64,000 bases of DNA from Chitinivorax sp. PXF-14 (GTDB lineage Bacteria; Pseudomonadota; Gammaproteobacteria; Burkholderiales; SCOH01), in NCBI RefSeq assembly GCF_040812015.1, contig NZ_JBFNXJ010000002.1, positions 310,001 to 374,000 of the forward strand. Reading direction: 5' to 3'. Below, in pieces: positions 1-7,224 of this stretch (positions are counted from its first letter, which is position 1; each line of letters starts with the position of its first letter). Position numbers and translations under genes: made by a program. The notes beneath the pieces were generated by a model. The model was given only the letters and a program-made list of their open reading frames with translations, searched no databases and was not told the DNA's origin.

Positions 1-296
1 TCGAGCAACTCCTCGCGCGGCAGGCGATAGGCCTGCGTAGCTGGCAGCAGCGCCTGCAGCACCGGATGCTGCGGCGCGCCCTGATACAGGCGCTCGATCT
101 CCGCGCGCCACCAAGCGAGCTTGGCCTTGGCAACAGTGGGTTCGGAGCATTCATCCACCCCGGCCTCCAGCTCCACCGCCAGCGCCTGCAGTGCCGTCAG
201 CGCGTCCCGCTGGGCCGGCGCCACGCGGCGCAATGCGTAATACCAGGTGGAGCCAGGTGGGGCCACCTTCTCTTCACAGTACAGTCGATAATCCAA
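1..296 (-). CDS. Squalene/phytoene synthase-like protein (N-terminal part, runs off left edge)
   Basis: Read on the minus strand, 98 codons remain before the window edge. They contain YCEEKVAPPGSTWYYALRR and, further on, VDECSEPTVAKAKLAWWR, which match the N-terminal signature of HpnD-type presqualene-diphosphate/squalene/phytoene synthases (YCqqK..SgSsFYYs, VDe...vA..KL.WWR). No ATG exists between the in-frame upstream stop and the conserved region; TTG at 296 (or ATT/ATC just upstream) must start it. Family members normally have an Asp-rich DDxxD motif just before VDE; here the residues read ELEAGVDE, so the first acidic pair is lost. Known members condense prenyl diphosphates; degenerate members have other roles. 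Family assignment is good; catalytic activity is doubtful. The C-terminal two thirds are not visible. Confidence 0.7.
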   Translation of the reverse strand, partial: MDYRLYCEEKVAPPGSTWYYALRRVAPAQRDALTALQALAVELEAGVDECSEPTVAKAKLAWWRAEIERLYQGAPQHPVLQALLPATQAYRLPREELL

Positions 297-404
297 AATG
301 ATTTTCCGGGGCGGCGCCCCTCGTCAGACAAATTCGCCACACATTATATCAGGCCCCTTTCTCACCCCTGCCGCAGTTGAATTCAAAAATTTTTGACTTA
401 CCCC

Positions 405-433
405 TTTACAAACCAGGAATGGGTCTCTAGAAT
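405..433 (+). promoter_or_regulatory. sigma-70 promoter of tRNA-Ala
   Basis: TTTACA at 405-410 and TAGAAT at 428-433 are separated by 17 bp. The -10 is followed by a GC-rich discriminator (GCGCAGCC), typical of stringently controlled stable-RNA promoters, and tRNA-Ala starts at 448. A TTGACT at 393 is too far from any -10 to pair. Confidence 0.65.
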
Positions 434-447
434 GCGCAGCCTGTCTC

Positions 448-523
<76 letters not shown>

Positions 524-587
524 GACTTCAAGTTCAGTTATGTGTTTAGCCAACACAAAAAATAACTGGATTTAGCAATTTGCCTCA

Positions 588-663
588 GTCCCCATCGTCT
601 AGAGGCCTAGGACACCGCCCTTTCACGGCGATAACCGGGGTTCGAATCCCCGTGGGGACGCCA
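588..663 (+). tRNA. tRNA-Glu(TTC)
   Basis: Complete 76-nt cloverleaf starting GTCCCCATCGTCTAGAGG, the usual tRNA-Glu 5' half. The anticodon stem CCGCC/GGCGA-type with loop CTTTCAC gives anticodon TTC; T-arm GGGGTTCGAATCCCC; encoded CCA end. No clear intrinsic terminator was seen directly downstream. Confidence 0.97.
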
Positions 664-1193
664 CGCTTACATCGTTTTATGTGTGGCTCATCGGAAGTTT
701 CTTCCGCCATCCAGTAGCTGGAAAATTTCAGCGAAATCATACCGTAACAGTCTCCTCCTTCCGTTTTTGCGCCACCAGTGTTGCGCTGAGTCGCCTCAGC
801 CGCAGACAGCCAAGCGCTTTCCTGCCCTGCAGGGTGCCTTACATAACAGCTTATTCAATTGATCGGATCGCCAGGAATACCGCGCTGGACTCCGCTCTGG
901 TGCATCTTCTTCGCCTCATCCAGGCAATATCCCCTCGATAACGCTCACGCACCAGGATTTCCCGCACGTCGTTGAGTGGCCAGGCTTGCGGCCCTTGCGT
1001 GCCGACGGCGCACGGTGCACCACAAAATGGCGATCGTTGGACGCCACAGGCCAGCCGGGCGGCGTCAAGCAACCTCAGACAGAGCCCATACAGGCGTTAC
1101 ACCCCGGCAGGAATCGAATCGTGTTACGTTTGCTTCCCGGCCGTCTCCGCATGCGGATGTCGCCTCATCGCGTAAACGCCCTCAGGATTCGGC
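664..1193. other. 530-bp stretch without an intact gene
   Basis: This stretch lies between tRNA-Glu and the DUF1345 gene. The short open frames on both strands have no ribosome binding sites and no recognisable families, except a decayed serine-recombinase-like segment on the minus strand (separate entry). Position next to tRNA genes is a common place for remnants of integrated DNA. Confidence 0.6.
851..1072 (-). pseudogene. Possible decayed serine-recombinase fragment
   Basis: On the minus strand a 73-codon frame contains WPLNDVREILVRERYRG followed by DIAW, which resembles the Recombinase domain of large serine recombinases (W.pS.vReiL.re.YrG..vW). Upstream of the Trp the frame is Cys-rich and unlike the family, while a neighbouring frame reads APSARKGRKPG, as expected just before that Trp, suggesting a frameshift. 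There is no catalytic Ser domain, no good start and no ribosome binding site. If real it is a relic of a mobile element beside tRNA-Glu. The match is short, so chance resemblance is possible. Confidence 0.3.
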
Positions 1194-1886
1194 ATGACGA
1201 CAAATAACAACACACCACATGCGTCCTACCCCTACCTGCTCCGGCAGCTCGCCGCGAGGCCGCGCCTGTTCTTGTCCGCCGCATGTGGCGCGCTCGTGGC
1301 ATTCGGCTTGCCGCATTGGCTCGCCATGCATTCGATCACCCGCCTGATCATTGCATGGAATGCAGGCGCAACCCTGTATCTGATACTTGCCGCTCACATG
1401 ATGTTCTGGTCGAGCCACGAGAAGATGCGACATCGAGCGCTGATGCAGGACGAGGGGCGAATCATGGTGCTCATGCTCGTGGTATTGGCGGCCATCATGT
1501 CACTCGGCGCCATCATTGCTGAGCTGGCGGTGGCGAAGGACATGCATGGTCCGCTGCGCTATGCGCACATTGGGCTGGCTGCATTGACGATCGTATCGTC
1601 ATGGGCCTTCACCCACGTCATGTTTGCCCTGCACTATGCCCACGATTTCTATGCTGCGCGGTCTCGTGGCAAGTCCGGCGGCTTGGCGTTCCCTGGCGAC
1701 ACGGAGCCTGATTATGGCGACTTCCTGTACTTTGCTTGTGTCATAGGAACATCCGGTCAAACCGCGGATGTGAGCTTCGAATCGACAGCCATGCGACGAA
1801 CAGGGCTCGTGCACTGCGTCCTTGCGTTCTTTTTCAATACGACCGTGCTGGCACTGACCATCAATATAGCGTCGGGACTATTTTAA
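1194..1886 (+). CDS. DUF1345 family inner-membrane protein
   Basis: This 230-residue protein is dominated by hydrophobic segments (about residues 27-44, 47-68, 89-113, 125-147, 169-187 and 203-226), so an inner-membrane protein with roughly six spans. The late segment [18 protein letters not shown] followed by a basic RR and a final helix is the signature of the DUF1345 family, as is the conserved HYAHDFY motif. The function of that family is unknown. The ATG at 1194 has a weak AGGA seven bases upstream. It stands alone between tRNA genes and a MarR gene and is followed by the 14-bp palindrome GCCGACCGGTCGGC at 1895-1908, which lacks a T-tract. Confidence 0.85.
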   Translation: MTTNNNTPHASYPYLLRQLAARPRLFLSAACGALVAFGLPHWLAMHSITRLIIAWNAGATLYLILAAHMMFWSSHEKMRHRALMQDEGRIMVLMLVVLAAIMSLGAIIAELAVAKDMHGPLRYAHIGLAALTIVSSWAFTHVMFALHYAHDFYAARSRGKSGGLAFPGDTEPDYGDFLYFACVIGTSGQTADVSFESTAMRRTGLVHCVLAFFFNTTVLALTINIASGLF

Positions 1887-2008
1887 ATCGCCACGCCGAC
1901 CGGTCGGCGGCAAGCATGACAAAGACAGGCGACCCGATGGCCGCGGCGTTCAGCCTGTCTCGGCTGGGCCCACGCAAGCAACAATTTGCACGCAAAACCA
2001 TACGTGGT

Positions 2009-2037
2009 TTGACAATAATTATTTAGCAAGCTAAATT
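2009..2037 (+). promoter_or_regulatory. marR promoter with overlapping palindromic operator
   Basis: TTGACA (2009-2014) and TAAATT (2032-2037) are 17 bp apart. A palindrome ATTTAGC-AA-GCTAAAT (2021-2036) fills the end of the spacer and overlaps the -10. The arms are perfect over 7 bp. MarR-family dimers bind such 14-18 bp AT-rich palindromes, usually autorepressing, so this is the likely operator of the gene starting at 2066. Confidence 0.65.
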
Positions 2038-2065
2038 TTAACCAGTTTATCAATTGACTGATCTC

Positions 2066-2560
2066 ATGTTCGAGTTGAAAGACCTCCCCAGCCATGCGAC
2101 CTTGCTGCAGTTTGCCGCGCGCTTTCCCAGCCTCGACATTTCGGCGCTGGAAACCTGGCTCAGCCTGATGCGCGTGTCGTCGGAGCTGATGGCCGACTTC
2201 GAGGCACTGCTGGCGCAGCACGGCTTATCGCAAACCAAGTTCTGGGTGCTGATCCTGCTGAAACGCAACCCGGCCGGGCTTGTGCTGACGCAGCTGGCGG
2301 CCAGCGCGGGCGTCTCCAACCCCACGATGACGGGCATCATCGACCGCATGGAACGCGATTTGCTGGTCGCCCGGCACAACGACGCAAGCGACCGGCGCGC
2401 GTACATCGTGCAACTGACTCCCAGCGGCGCAGTACTGCTGGACACCACGCTGCCTCACCACTACGAGCAGGTAGGCAGCCTGCTCAACCCGCTGTCGGCC
2501 GAGGAGCGGGCGCAACTCTCGGCTCTGCTGTTGAAGCTGCTGCCCACCGCCCCGCGCTGA
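2066..2560 (+). CDS. MarR family transcriptional regulator
   Basis: The 164-residue protein has a winged-helix core: GLSQTKFWVLILLKR, then LTQLAASAGVSNPTMTGIIDRME (recognition helix region) and a wing with DASDRRAYIVQLTPSG, the DxRxxxxxLT motif of MarR proteins. Terminal helices would form the dimer interface. The ATG at 2066 is preferred because the predicted transcription start is near 2044; an in-frame TTG at 2054 is possible and neither has a clear ribosome binding site. It probably represses itself through the palindrome at 2021-2036, and perhaps the carboxymuconolactone-decarboxylase-like gene 90 bp downstream. MarR ligands are typically phenolic or oxidising compounds; none can be deduced here. 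Confidence 0.9.
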   Translation: MFELKDLPSHATLLQFAARFPSLDISALETWLSLMRVSSELMADFEALLAQHGLSQTKFWVLILLKRNPAGLVLTQLAASAGVSNPTMTGIIDRMERDLLVARHNDASDRRAYIVQLTPSGAVLLDTTLPHHYEQVGSLLNPLSAEERAQLSALLLKLLPTAPR

Positions 2561-2621
2561 CAAATGGCCGTCGCCACTCGTTCGAAAAATAATCTCGCCA
2601 CAATTATTTTGCTTATTAAAT

Positions 2622-2639
2622 TTTTGTTAACTAACAAAA
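2622..2639 (+). promoter_or_regulatory. Palindromic operator candidate before the CMD-family gene
   Basis: TTTTGTTA-AC-TAACAAAA is a perfect inverted repeat with 8-bp arms and a 2-bp centre, abutting the ribosome binding site (AAAAGGAG, 2636-2643) of the gene at 2652. A loop of two bases makes an RNA hairpin unlikely; a DNA site for a dimeric repressor such as the adjacent MarR is more plausible. Confidence 0.5.
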
Positions 2640-2651
2640 GGAGTAGCCCAT

Positions 2652-3059
2652 ATGGAGTCGTCACGTTATCAACGCGGCCTTGCGGCACTGTCCGCCATCG
2701 ACGGTGAGGCCGGTGAGCGCGTCATCGCGGCCCTGGCCGATATTGCGCCGGATTTTGCGACCTATCTGATCGAGTTTCCATTCGGGGACATCTACAGCCG
2801 CCCTGCGCTCGGGCTGCGCGAGCGCGAGATTGCGACGGTAGCCGCACTGACGGCGATGGGCAACGCCACGCCACAACTGAAAGTGCATCTGCACGCGGCA
2901 CTGAACGTCGGCCTGAGCCGGCAGGAAATCGTCGAGATCCTGATGCAGATGGCCGTCTATGCGGGCTTTCCGGCCGCACTGAACGGCTTGTTCGCGGCCA
3001 AGGAGGTCTTTGCCGAGCGCGACGCGACTGAAGGCGGGCAGTCGGGAGCACGGCCATGA
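2652..3059 (+). CDS. Carboxymuconolactone decarboxylase (AhpD-like) family protein
   Basis: The 135-residue protein matches the all-helical CMD/AhpD-like fold: FPFGDIYSRPALGLREREIATVAALTAMGN followed by LKVHLHAALNVGLSRQEIVEILMQMAVYAGFPAALNGL. This pattern is typical of gamma-carboxymuconolactone decarboxylase and its uncharacterised relatives. No CxxC is present, so it is not an AhpD-type alkylhydroperoxidase reductant. The start at ATG 2652 is fixed by AAAAGGAG eight bases upstream. It follows the MarR gene on the same strand and is preceded by its own palindrome, so it is the likely regulated target, perhaps in breakdown of an aromatic or quinone-like inducer. Substrate unknown. Confidence 0.85.
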   Translation: MESSRYQRGLAALSAIDGEAGERVIAALADIAPDFATYLIEFPFGDIYSRPALGLREREIATVAALTAMGNATPQLKVHLHAALNVGLSRQEIVEILMQMAVYAGFPAALNGLFAAKEVFAERDATEGGQSGARP

Positions 3060-3250
3060 TGCCCACGCCGATCGTCGAGGCCAAGGCAGTCGTCGAGTCG
3101 GGGACGGCGCGCTGCGGCCAGGGCGGCCTGGCGCATCATTCCTGAGCGGCTGGGCAAGCGAACTCGATGGGTGCATGGCCGGCCGCTAGATTCACGTCGA
3201 TAGCGCAGCCATTGCGACGGCATTCGCGCCTTGAGCCAGCAATGAGAATG

Positions 3251-3280
3251 AAAAAACCCGTCCAGCTGGACGGGTTTTCT
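3251..3280. terminator. Bidirectional intrinsic terminator
   Basis: AAAACCCGTCCAG/CTGGACGGGTTTT (3253-3278) is a perfect 26-bp palindrome with A-tract and T-tract, so it can end both the rightward CMD-family transcript and the leftward gene that stops at 3296. Confidence 0.85.
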
Positions 3281-3295
3281 GTTCCGGCAGGCCGG

Positions 3296-4384
3296 TCAGG
3301 CGTTCGGCGGGGTGTTGTGCGCCTTAAGGAACAGCGGCAAGCCATCCTGCATATCGGGTTGAACCTCCTCGACGACGCGGATATCGTCGACGCGGCACTC
3401 GCGTAGCAGCGCCTCCGCGTTGTCGCGGATCAATTCCACCGAATCGAGCGGGTGCAGCGGCCACACATAACCTTCCCAGCGCTCGCTGTTCTGGCGGGCG
3501 GACAGGGTGAAGCGCAGTTCGTGGTTATCGTGCGCGGACATCACGGCCACCGGATCTTCACCGGCCTGCCGGATCTTGCGAATGGTGGCGCTAGCCAGCA
3601 GCTGCAAGCCGGCCTCCAGCCGTGCAAAGCGGCCGCTCTGCATCGCCTGCAGCAAGGGCTGCGGCCCACGCGGGATGGCCAGCAGCGACAGGCCGTCCTG
3701 CTTCAGTTGTTCGTTGATCTGCTGCGACAGCACCATCCCCCACTTGGCGGCATCGGCCCCCATCTTGACCGGCAGGGGCTGGCCGGCATGCTGCAGCGCG
3801 ACGCCGACGAGAAAACGCAGGTGGACCGCCTCACTCGACGCCACGAAACCGCCTTCGGGCAGATCGACCGGCACGCCGCGCGCGGCATCCTGCAGATGCT
3901 CGGCCCAGCGCCAGAGCTGGCTCGGCGCCCAGCTCTGCAGGGTTTGCAGGGTGACGAGGCGCGATGACAGGCTGATCTCGGGCGTATCGGCAAACACGCC
4001 ATGCTGTTTCAGCGTGGCGACAAGCGCATCGACGTCCGTCAGCTTGCCTGACACCGGCACCTGGCCCTTGTTTGCCGCCGCGACCATCAATACCGGGATG
4101 GCGAACACGACGGCACGCTGCCCGGCCTCGGGCGCGGCCTCGAGCACCTCACGCAGTTCGGTCCACAGGTATTTATAAGCTTCCTGCGAGGGGGCGAGGG
4201 CGAGCGCCCCTTGCAGACCGGCGTCGTCGCCCATCTCGAGCGCGTCACGCAGCAGGCGCTGCAGCTCGGCATTGGCAGAGGCACGCTCGGCGCTCTCGCC
4301 GGCGGTGAGTACACGCATCACCTGGCGGATGAAAACATTATTCGGGGCAACTCGGGCAAACAGACGCGGATCAGGCAGGTACAT
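3296..4384 (-). CDS. Hypothetical protein, unrecognised family
   Basis: This 362-residue soluble protein has no signal peptide, no membrane segment and no motif I recognise. It is rich in Ala, Leu and Gln and appears mostly helical in the first 200 residues (repeated AL..A/LL patterns), with a more mixed C-terminal third including RFTLSARQNSERWEGYVWPLHP. The start is set at the ATG at 4384 because GAGGAAG precedes it by five bases; the frame is open nine codons further upstream without a better site. A perfect TATAAT (4499-4504, minus strand) lies about 115 bp upstream with a poor -35. It is a single-gene transcript ending at the palindromic terminator at 3253-3278. No function is proposed. 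Confidence 0.75.
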   Translation of the reverse strand: MYLPDPRLFARVAPNNVFIRQVMRVLTAGESAERASANAELQRLLRDALEMGDDAGLQGALALAPSQEAYKYLWTELREVLEAAPEAGQRAVVFAIPVLMVAAANKGQVPVSGKLTDVDALVATLKQHGVFADTPEISLSSRLVTLQTLQSWAPSQLWRWAEHLQDAARGVPVDLPEGGFVASSEAVHLRFLVGVALQHAGQPLPVKMGADAAKWGMVLSQQINEQLKQDGLSLLAIPRGPQPLLQAMQSGRFARLEAGLQLLASATIRKIRQAGEDPVAVMSAHDNHELRFTLSARQNSERWEGYVWPLHPLDSVELIRDNAEALLRECRVDDIRVVEEVQPDMQDGLPLFLKAHNTPPNA

Positions 4385-4577
4385 GGAACTTCCTCGGGGA
4401 GAGCGAATCACATAGGTGTGTGCGATGCGGCATTCCCCAACTGGGGAAAATACGCATGGCGAAAGGTGTGATTCCTGTCTAGATTGAGAGCGTCGGGGAT
4501 TATACCTGCGTGTGTGGAGTTAGCTGAGCGTTTTCGACATGTTTTCAATTGCTTTGTGCCCTGCACAAAATTAATTG

Positions 4578-4606
4578 TTGACAAGACGATAAACATATTA
4601 GATAAT
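4578..4606 (+). promoter_or_regulatory. Strong sigma-70 promoter with inverted repeat over the -10
   Basis: TTGACA (4578-4583) and GATAAT (4601-4606) are 17 bp apart, one of the best promoter matches in the window. ATTAGA-TAAT-TCTAAT (4597-4612) is an inverted repeat overlapping the -10 and the start region, suggesting a repressor site. It drives no protein gene; the only thing downstream before a terminator is the 90-nt segment 4613-4702. Confidence 0.75.
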
Positions 4607-4612
4607 TCTAAT

Positions 4613-4702
4613 CGTCAAGCACACAGCTTAGTTCTTGATAGTTTCTCCTCTATTTCTCCTTTGTAGATTGCAGCGCGGGCCAACTATCCCGCGCTTTTTT
4701 TT
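4613..4702 (+). ncRNA. Candidate small regulatory RNA
   Basis: A 90-nt segment lies between a near-consensus promoter (4578-4606) and a strong intrinsic terminator (4673-4702) and has no start codon with a usable frame. Its single-stranded middle repeats TTTCTCCT twice (4642-4649 and 4653-4660, 11 nt apart); CUCCU is complementary to Shine-Dalgarno sequences. This layout, a CU-rich seed followed by a GC hairpin and U-tail, is typical of Hfq-dependent base-pairing sRNAs, including duplicated CU-rich seeds in known Gram-negative sRNAs. The overlapping inverted repeat at the promoter suggests conditional expression. I could not assign it to a named family. Confidence 0.6.
4673..4702 (+). terminator. 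Intrinsic terminator of the candidate sRNA
   Basis: GCGCGGG (4673-4679) pairs with CCCGCGC (4688-4694) around an 8-nt loop, followed directly by eight T residues (4695-4702). There is no protein gene upstream on this strand for over 1.5 kb, so it must serve the 4613-4702 transcript. Confidence 0.9.
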
Positions 4703-4796
4703 GCCTTTTTCGCGCACCGCGCAGTCTACGTCCCGATTGTTTCAGCCGTGTTCCCGTCACCGAAACGCGCTAAGCTATACGCCCGTTTCGTAACCG

Positions 4797-5285
4797 ATGT
4801 CGTCCATGACCCCTGCCCTGCTGATCGACCAGGACATGCTGAACCAGCTGTCAGCCAATGCAGCCGCCACGCCGCGGCAACGCCTCAACCGCAATTTCCA
4901 TACTGACAACGACGACGCCAGCCATCGTCTGATCATCGCGATCGAACCCGGCTCCTACATCCCGCCCCACTGCCATATGAGCCCGAGCAAGGACGAGACC
5001 ATCGTCGTGCTGCGCGGCAGGCTGGGCGTGCTGATCTTCGATGCGGCGGGCAATGTCACACAGCAGGCCGTGCTGGCGGCCGGTGGCGACAATGTCGCGG
5101 TCAACCTGCCGCATGGCGCCATCCATACCCTGATCGGGCTTGAACCTGGGAGCGTGTTCTTCGAATCGAAAGCCGGCCCGTATGCCGTGCCGACGCCGGA
5201 TGAGCGGCCCGCCTGGGCGCCGCTGGAGAACTCGCCGGAAGCAGGGCCCTATCACGCCACGCTGCGCGCACGCTTCGCCGGGTGA
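4797..5285 (+). CDS. Cupin-fold metalloprotein, WbuC-like
   Basis: The 162-residue protein contains a small cupin barrel: RLIIAIEPGSYIPPHCHMSP, then ETIVVLRGRLGVLIFD, then VNLPHGAIHTLIGLEPGSVFFESKAGPY. This arrangement (RMliALePgSYv.pHrH; E...vL.G....l.FD; ip.g.wHtlv.LepgtvlfE.kpGPY) is that of the WbuC family of cupin metalloproteins found in polysaccharide loci, whose reaction is not established. Candidate metal ligands are the two His of PPHCH, a Glu of ETIVV and the His of AIHTL. ATG 4797 and ATG 4806 are both possible; neither has a clear ribosome binding site. It stands alone, with a convergent gene 17 bp downstream, not in a polysaccharide cluster. Confidence 0.8.
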   Translation: MSSMTPALLIDQDMLNQLSANAAATPRQRLNRNFHTDNDDASHRLIIAIEPGSYIPPHCHMSPSKDETIVVLRGRLGVLIFDAAGNVTQQAVLAAGGDNVAVNLPHGAIHTLIGLEPGSVFFESKAGPYAVPTPDERPAWAPLENSPEAGPYHATLRARFAG

Positions 5286-5302
5286 ATGGGCCGTGGCGGC
5301 GA

Positions 5303-6154
5303 TCAGCCCAGTCTGATCGTCAATGCGCCGAGGCAGACGACCGCCGTTGCCAGGCCTCGCCACAGCGTAACGCGCTCGCGCAGCAGCACGGCGCCCAGCA
5401 GCAGGCCGAAGATCACCGAGGTCTCCCGCAGCGCCGCGACCAGCGCGATCGGCGCCTGCGTCATCGCCCATAGCGCGATGGCGTAGGAACCGACGCTGCA
5501 GGCCCCGCCCACGGCCAGCCTGCGGCGCCCCGCCCAGACCACACTCCACAGCTGGCTGCCCCGCTGCCAGCCCAGCCAGAGCAGGAGCGGCAGCACATCG
5601 AGCGCAAACAGCCAGAGCGTGTAGCTCAGGGCATGGCCCGAGGCGCGTGCGCCGTGGCCATCAAACAGGGTGTAAGCAACGATCACCAACGCGTTGCCGC
5701 AGCCGAACCACAATACCCGCCGATCCGCCCCGCTGCGCCAGTGGCCGCCAGCCAGCAGCAGGATGCCAAAGCTCAGCAGGCCGACACCAAGCTGGCCACC
5801 CGGCGATACCTGCTCGCCGAACACGAGGACGCTCAACAGCGCCGTCACCATCGGGGCGCTCCCGCGCATCAGCGGGTAGACGAGGCTCATGTCGCCATGC
5901 CGGTAACTTTGCGCGACCAGGTAGTAATACAGGCAATGCACCGACACCGAGCCCGCCAGCCAGGGCCAGGCGGCGCTCGCCGGCAACGGCAGGAAAGGCA
6001 GGCAGACCAGGCCGATCAGCGCGCCGCCGAGCGCCACCAGCAGGGTATCGAGCAGCTTGTCCTGCCCGCCCTTGATCAGCGCGTTCCAGCTTGCGTGCAG
6101 GAAGGCCCCGCCCAGCACCAGGCCGGCAAGCGGGGCCGAGATGGCATCGGCCAT
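5303..6154 (-). CDS. EamA/DMT family transporter
   Basis: The 283-residue protein has about ten hydrophobic spans arranged as two EamA repeats; the first contains GLVLGGAFLHASWNALIKGG and SLVYPLMRGSAPMVTALLS, the second ALVAALRETSVIFGLLLGAVLLRERVT, with the E-R-x-T ending of the fourth helix typical of drug/metabolite transporters. Such proteins export or import small metabolites through the inner membrane. Its ATG overlaps the TGA of the ATP-grasp gene upstream by one base (TGATG at 6152-6156), so the two are translationally coupled. The coupling suggests that it exports the ATP-grasp product, which is inference. Confidence 0.9.
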   Translation of the reverse strand: MADAISAPLAGLVLGGAFLHASWNALIKGGQDKLLDTLLVALGGALIGLVCLPFLPLPASAAWPWLAGSVSVHCLYYYLVAQSYRHGDMSLVYPLMRGSAPMVTALLSVLVFGEQVSPGGQLGVGLLSFGILLLAGGHWRSGADRRVLWFGCGNALVIVAYTLFDGHGARASGHALSYTLWLFALDVLPLLLWLGWQRGSQLWSVVWAGRRRLAVGGACSVGSYAIALWAMTQAPIALVAALRETSVIFGLLLGAVLLRERVTLWRGLATAVVCLGALTIRLG

Positions 6155-7050
6155 CAGCCAAGTTGCTTGGCGATGGCCTGGGCCAGCCGGTCAGCCGCCT
6201 GCGGGCTGAAGCGGAAGAACAGCTCAGGCTCGACCAGCTCCAGCTCCATGATGCGCAGCTTGCCCTGATCGCGCACCACGTCGACCCGCGCGTAGGCCGG
6301 CAGCACCGGGCAGGCGGCCACCGCGCGCTCGGCAAAGGTGATTTCGTCGGCCGCCGGGAAATACGGGTGCACCACGCCGCCGTGATCGTCCTGCACGCGG
6401 AAGTCGCCGGCCTTCGGCGTCTTGCGGATGGCGTGGGTGAACTTGCCGTCGATCACGATGAGCGACAGCTCGCCCTGTTCGAGCACGGCCGGCACGAAGG
6501 GCTGCACCATCATGGCCTCGTTCTTCAGGCAGTCGTCGAAGATCGCCTGATGCTCGGCGGCGCTCTCCGGCGTGACCCGGAACGTGAGGCGCGCCGCACC
6601 CGACACAGCGGGCTTGATCACCGCCTCGCGCCACATGAAATCCTGCATGAGACGGGCCAGGTCGGCCTGCTCGCCCTGCTCGACGAACTTGGTCGGCACG
6701 ATGTCGACGCCCTGCTCGGCCAGGTCGCGCAGGTAGTGCTTGTCGAGGTTCCATTGCAGCAGGTCGAAGCGGTTGAACAGCAAGGTCTGGCCGGCCACCT
6801 GGTTGAGCCAGGGCTCGAACTCGGCATAGCGGTCGAAATAGTCCCAGGTCGAGCGCAAGACGGCGGCACGCGTGCGGCTCCAGTCGAAATCGGGATCATC
6901 CCAGGCGACGCGCGCCACGGTCAGGCCATGGTGGCGCAGGTAGTGGGCGAGCCATGCCTCTTCGAGAAATATCTGGCAGTTGTAGGGATCGTCGGGATTG
7001 GGTTTGACGAAACGGGCATCGGTCAGGATGGCAACATCGAGTTTGGTCAT
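6154..7050 (-). CDS. ATP-grasp ligase, DcsG-like (O-ureidoserine cyclo-ligase family)
   Basis: The 298-residue protein carries an ATP-grasp fold: DDPDFDWSRTRAAVLRSTWDYFDR near residue 52, WNLDKHYLRDLAEQGVDIVPT near residue 100-120, a Lys in EAVIKPAVSGAARLTF, MVQPFVPAVLEQGELSL, the DFRVQDDHGG loop, and a metal site in LRIMELELVEPELFFRF. These blocks match proteins related to DcsG of D-cycloserine biosynthesis and glutathione-synthetase-like ligases, which join a carboxylate to an amine through an acyl phosphate. No other D-cycloserine genes are present, so the substrate is unknown. The gene ends inside the start of an EamA transporter gene (1-nt overlap). No strong ribosome binding site precedes ATG 7050. 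Confidence 0.8.
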   Translation of the reverse strand: MTKLDVAILTDARFVKPNPDDPYNCQIFLEEAWLAHYLRHHGLTVARVAWDDPDFDWSRTRAAVLRSTWDYFDRYAEFEPWLNQVAGQTLLFNRFDLLQWNLDKHYLRDLAEQGVDIVPTKFVEQGEQADLARLMQDFMWREAVIKPAVSGAARLTFRVTPESAAEHQAIFDDCLKNEAMMVQPFVPAVLEQGELSLIVIDGKFTHAIRKTPKAGDFRVQDDHGGVVHPYFPAADEITFAERAVAACPVLPAYARVDVVRDQGKLRIMELELVEPELFFRFSPQAADRLAQAIAKQLG

Positions 7051-7224
7051 GGCGAGGTCTATCGTTATCGGTCGAGCGCGGGCAGCCAGTGCGGCCAGGC
7101 CTCGCTTCAGGGTTTCACAACAGCGTATCTATCGATCGCATGGCTTGCCGCTTGGTCACACGCAGCAAACCATCGTCAGCATATCGCCGCCGGGGTTGGC
7201 GCCACAAGCACCGGGCCGCGAGAT

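Noticed and set aside
1100-1122. A tRNA 3'-end (T-arm-like) remnant on the - strand
   Set aside because: It has a TTCGATT core but the flanking bases do not form the T-stem.
4595-4613. Fur box over the candidate sRNA promoter
   Set aside because: Only 10 of 19 positions match the Fur consensus when aligned by eye; too weak to claim iron control.
4484-4666. A 60-codon + strand frame covering the sRNA promoter
   Set aside because: The promoter at 4578-4606 lies inside it and it has no ribosome binding site; it cannot be made from that transcript.
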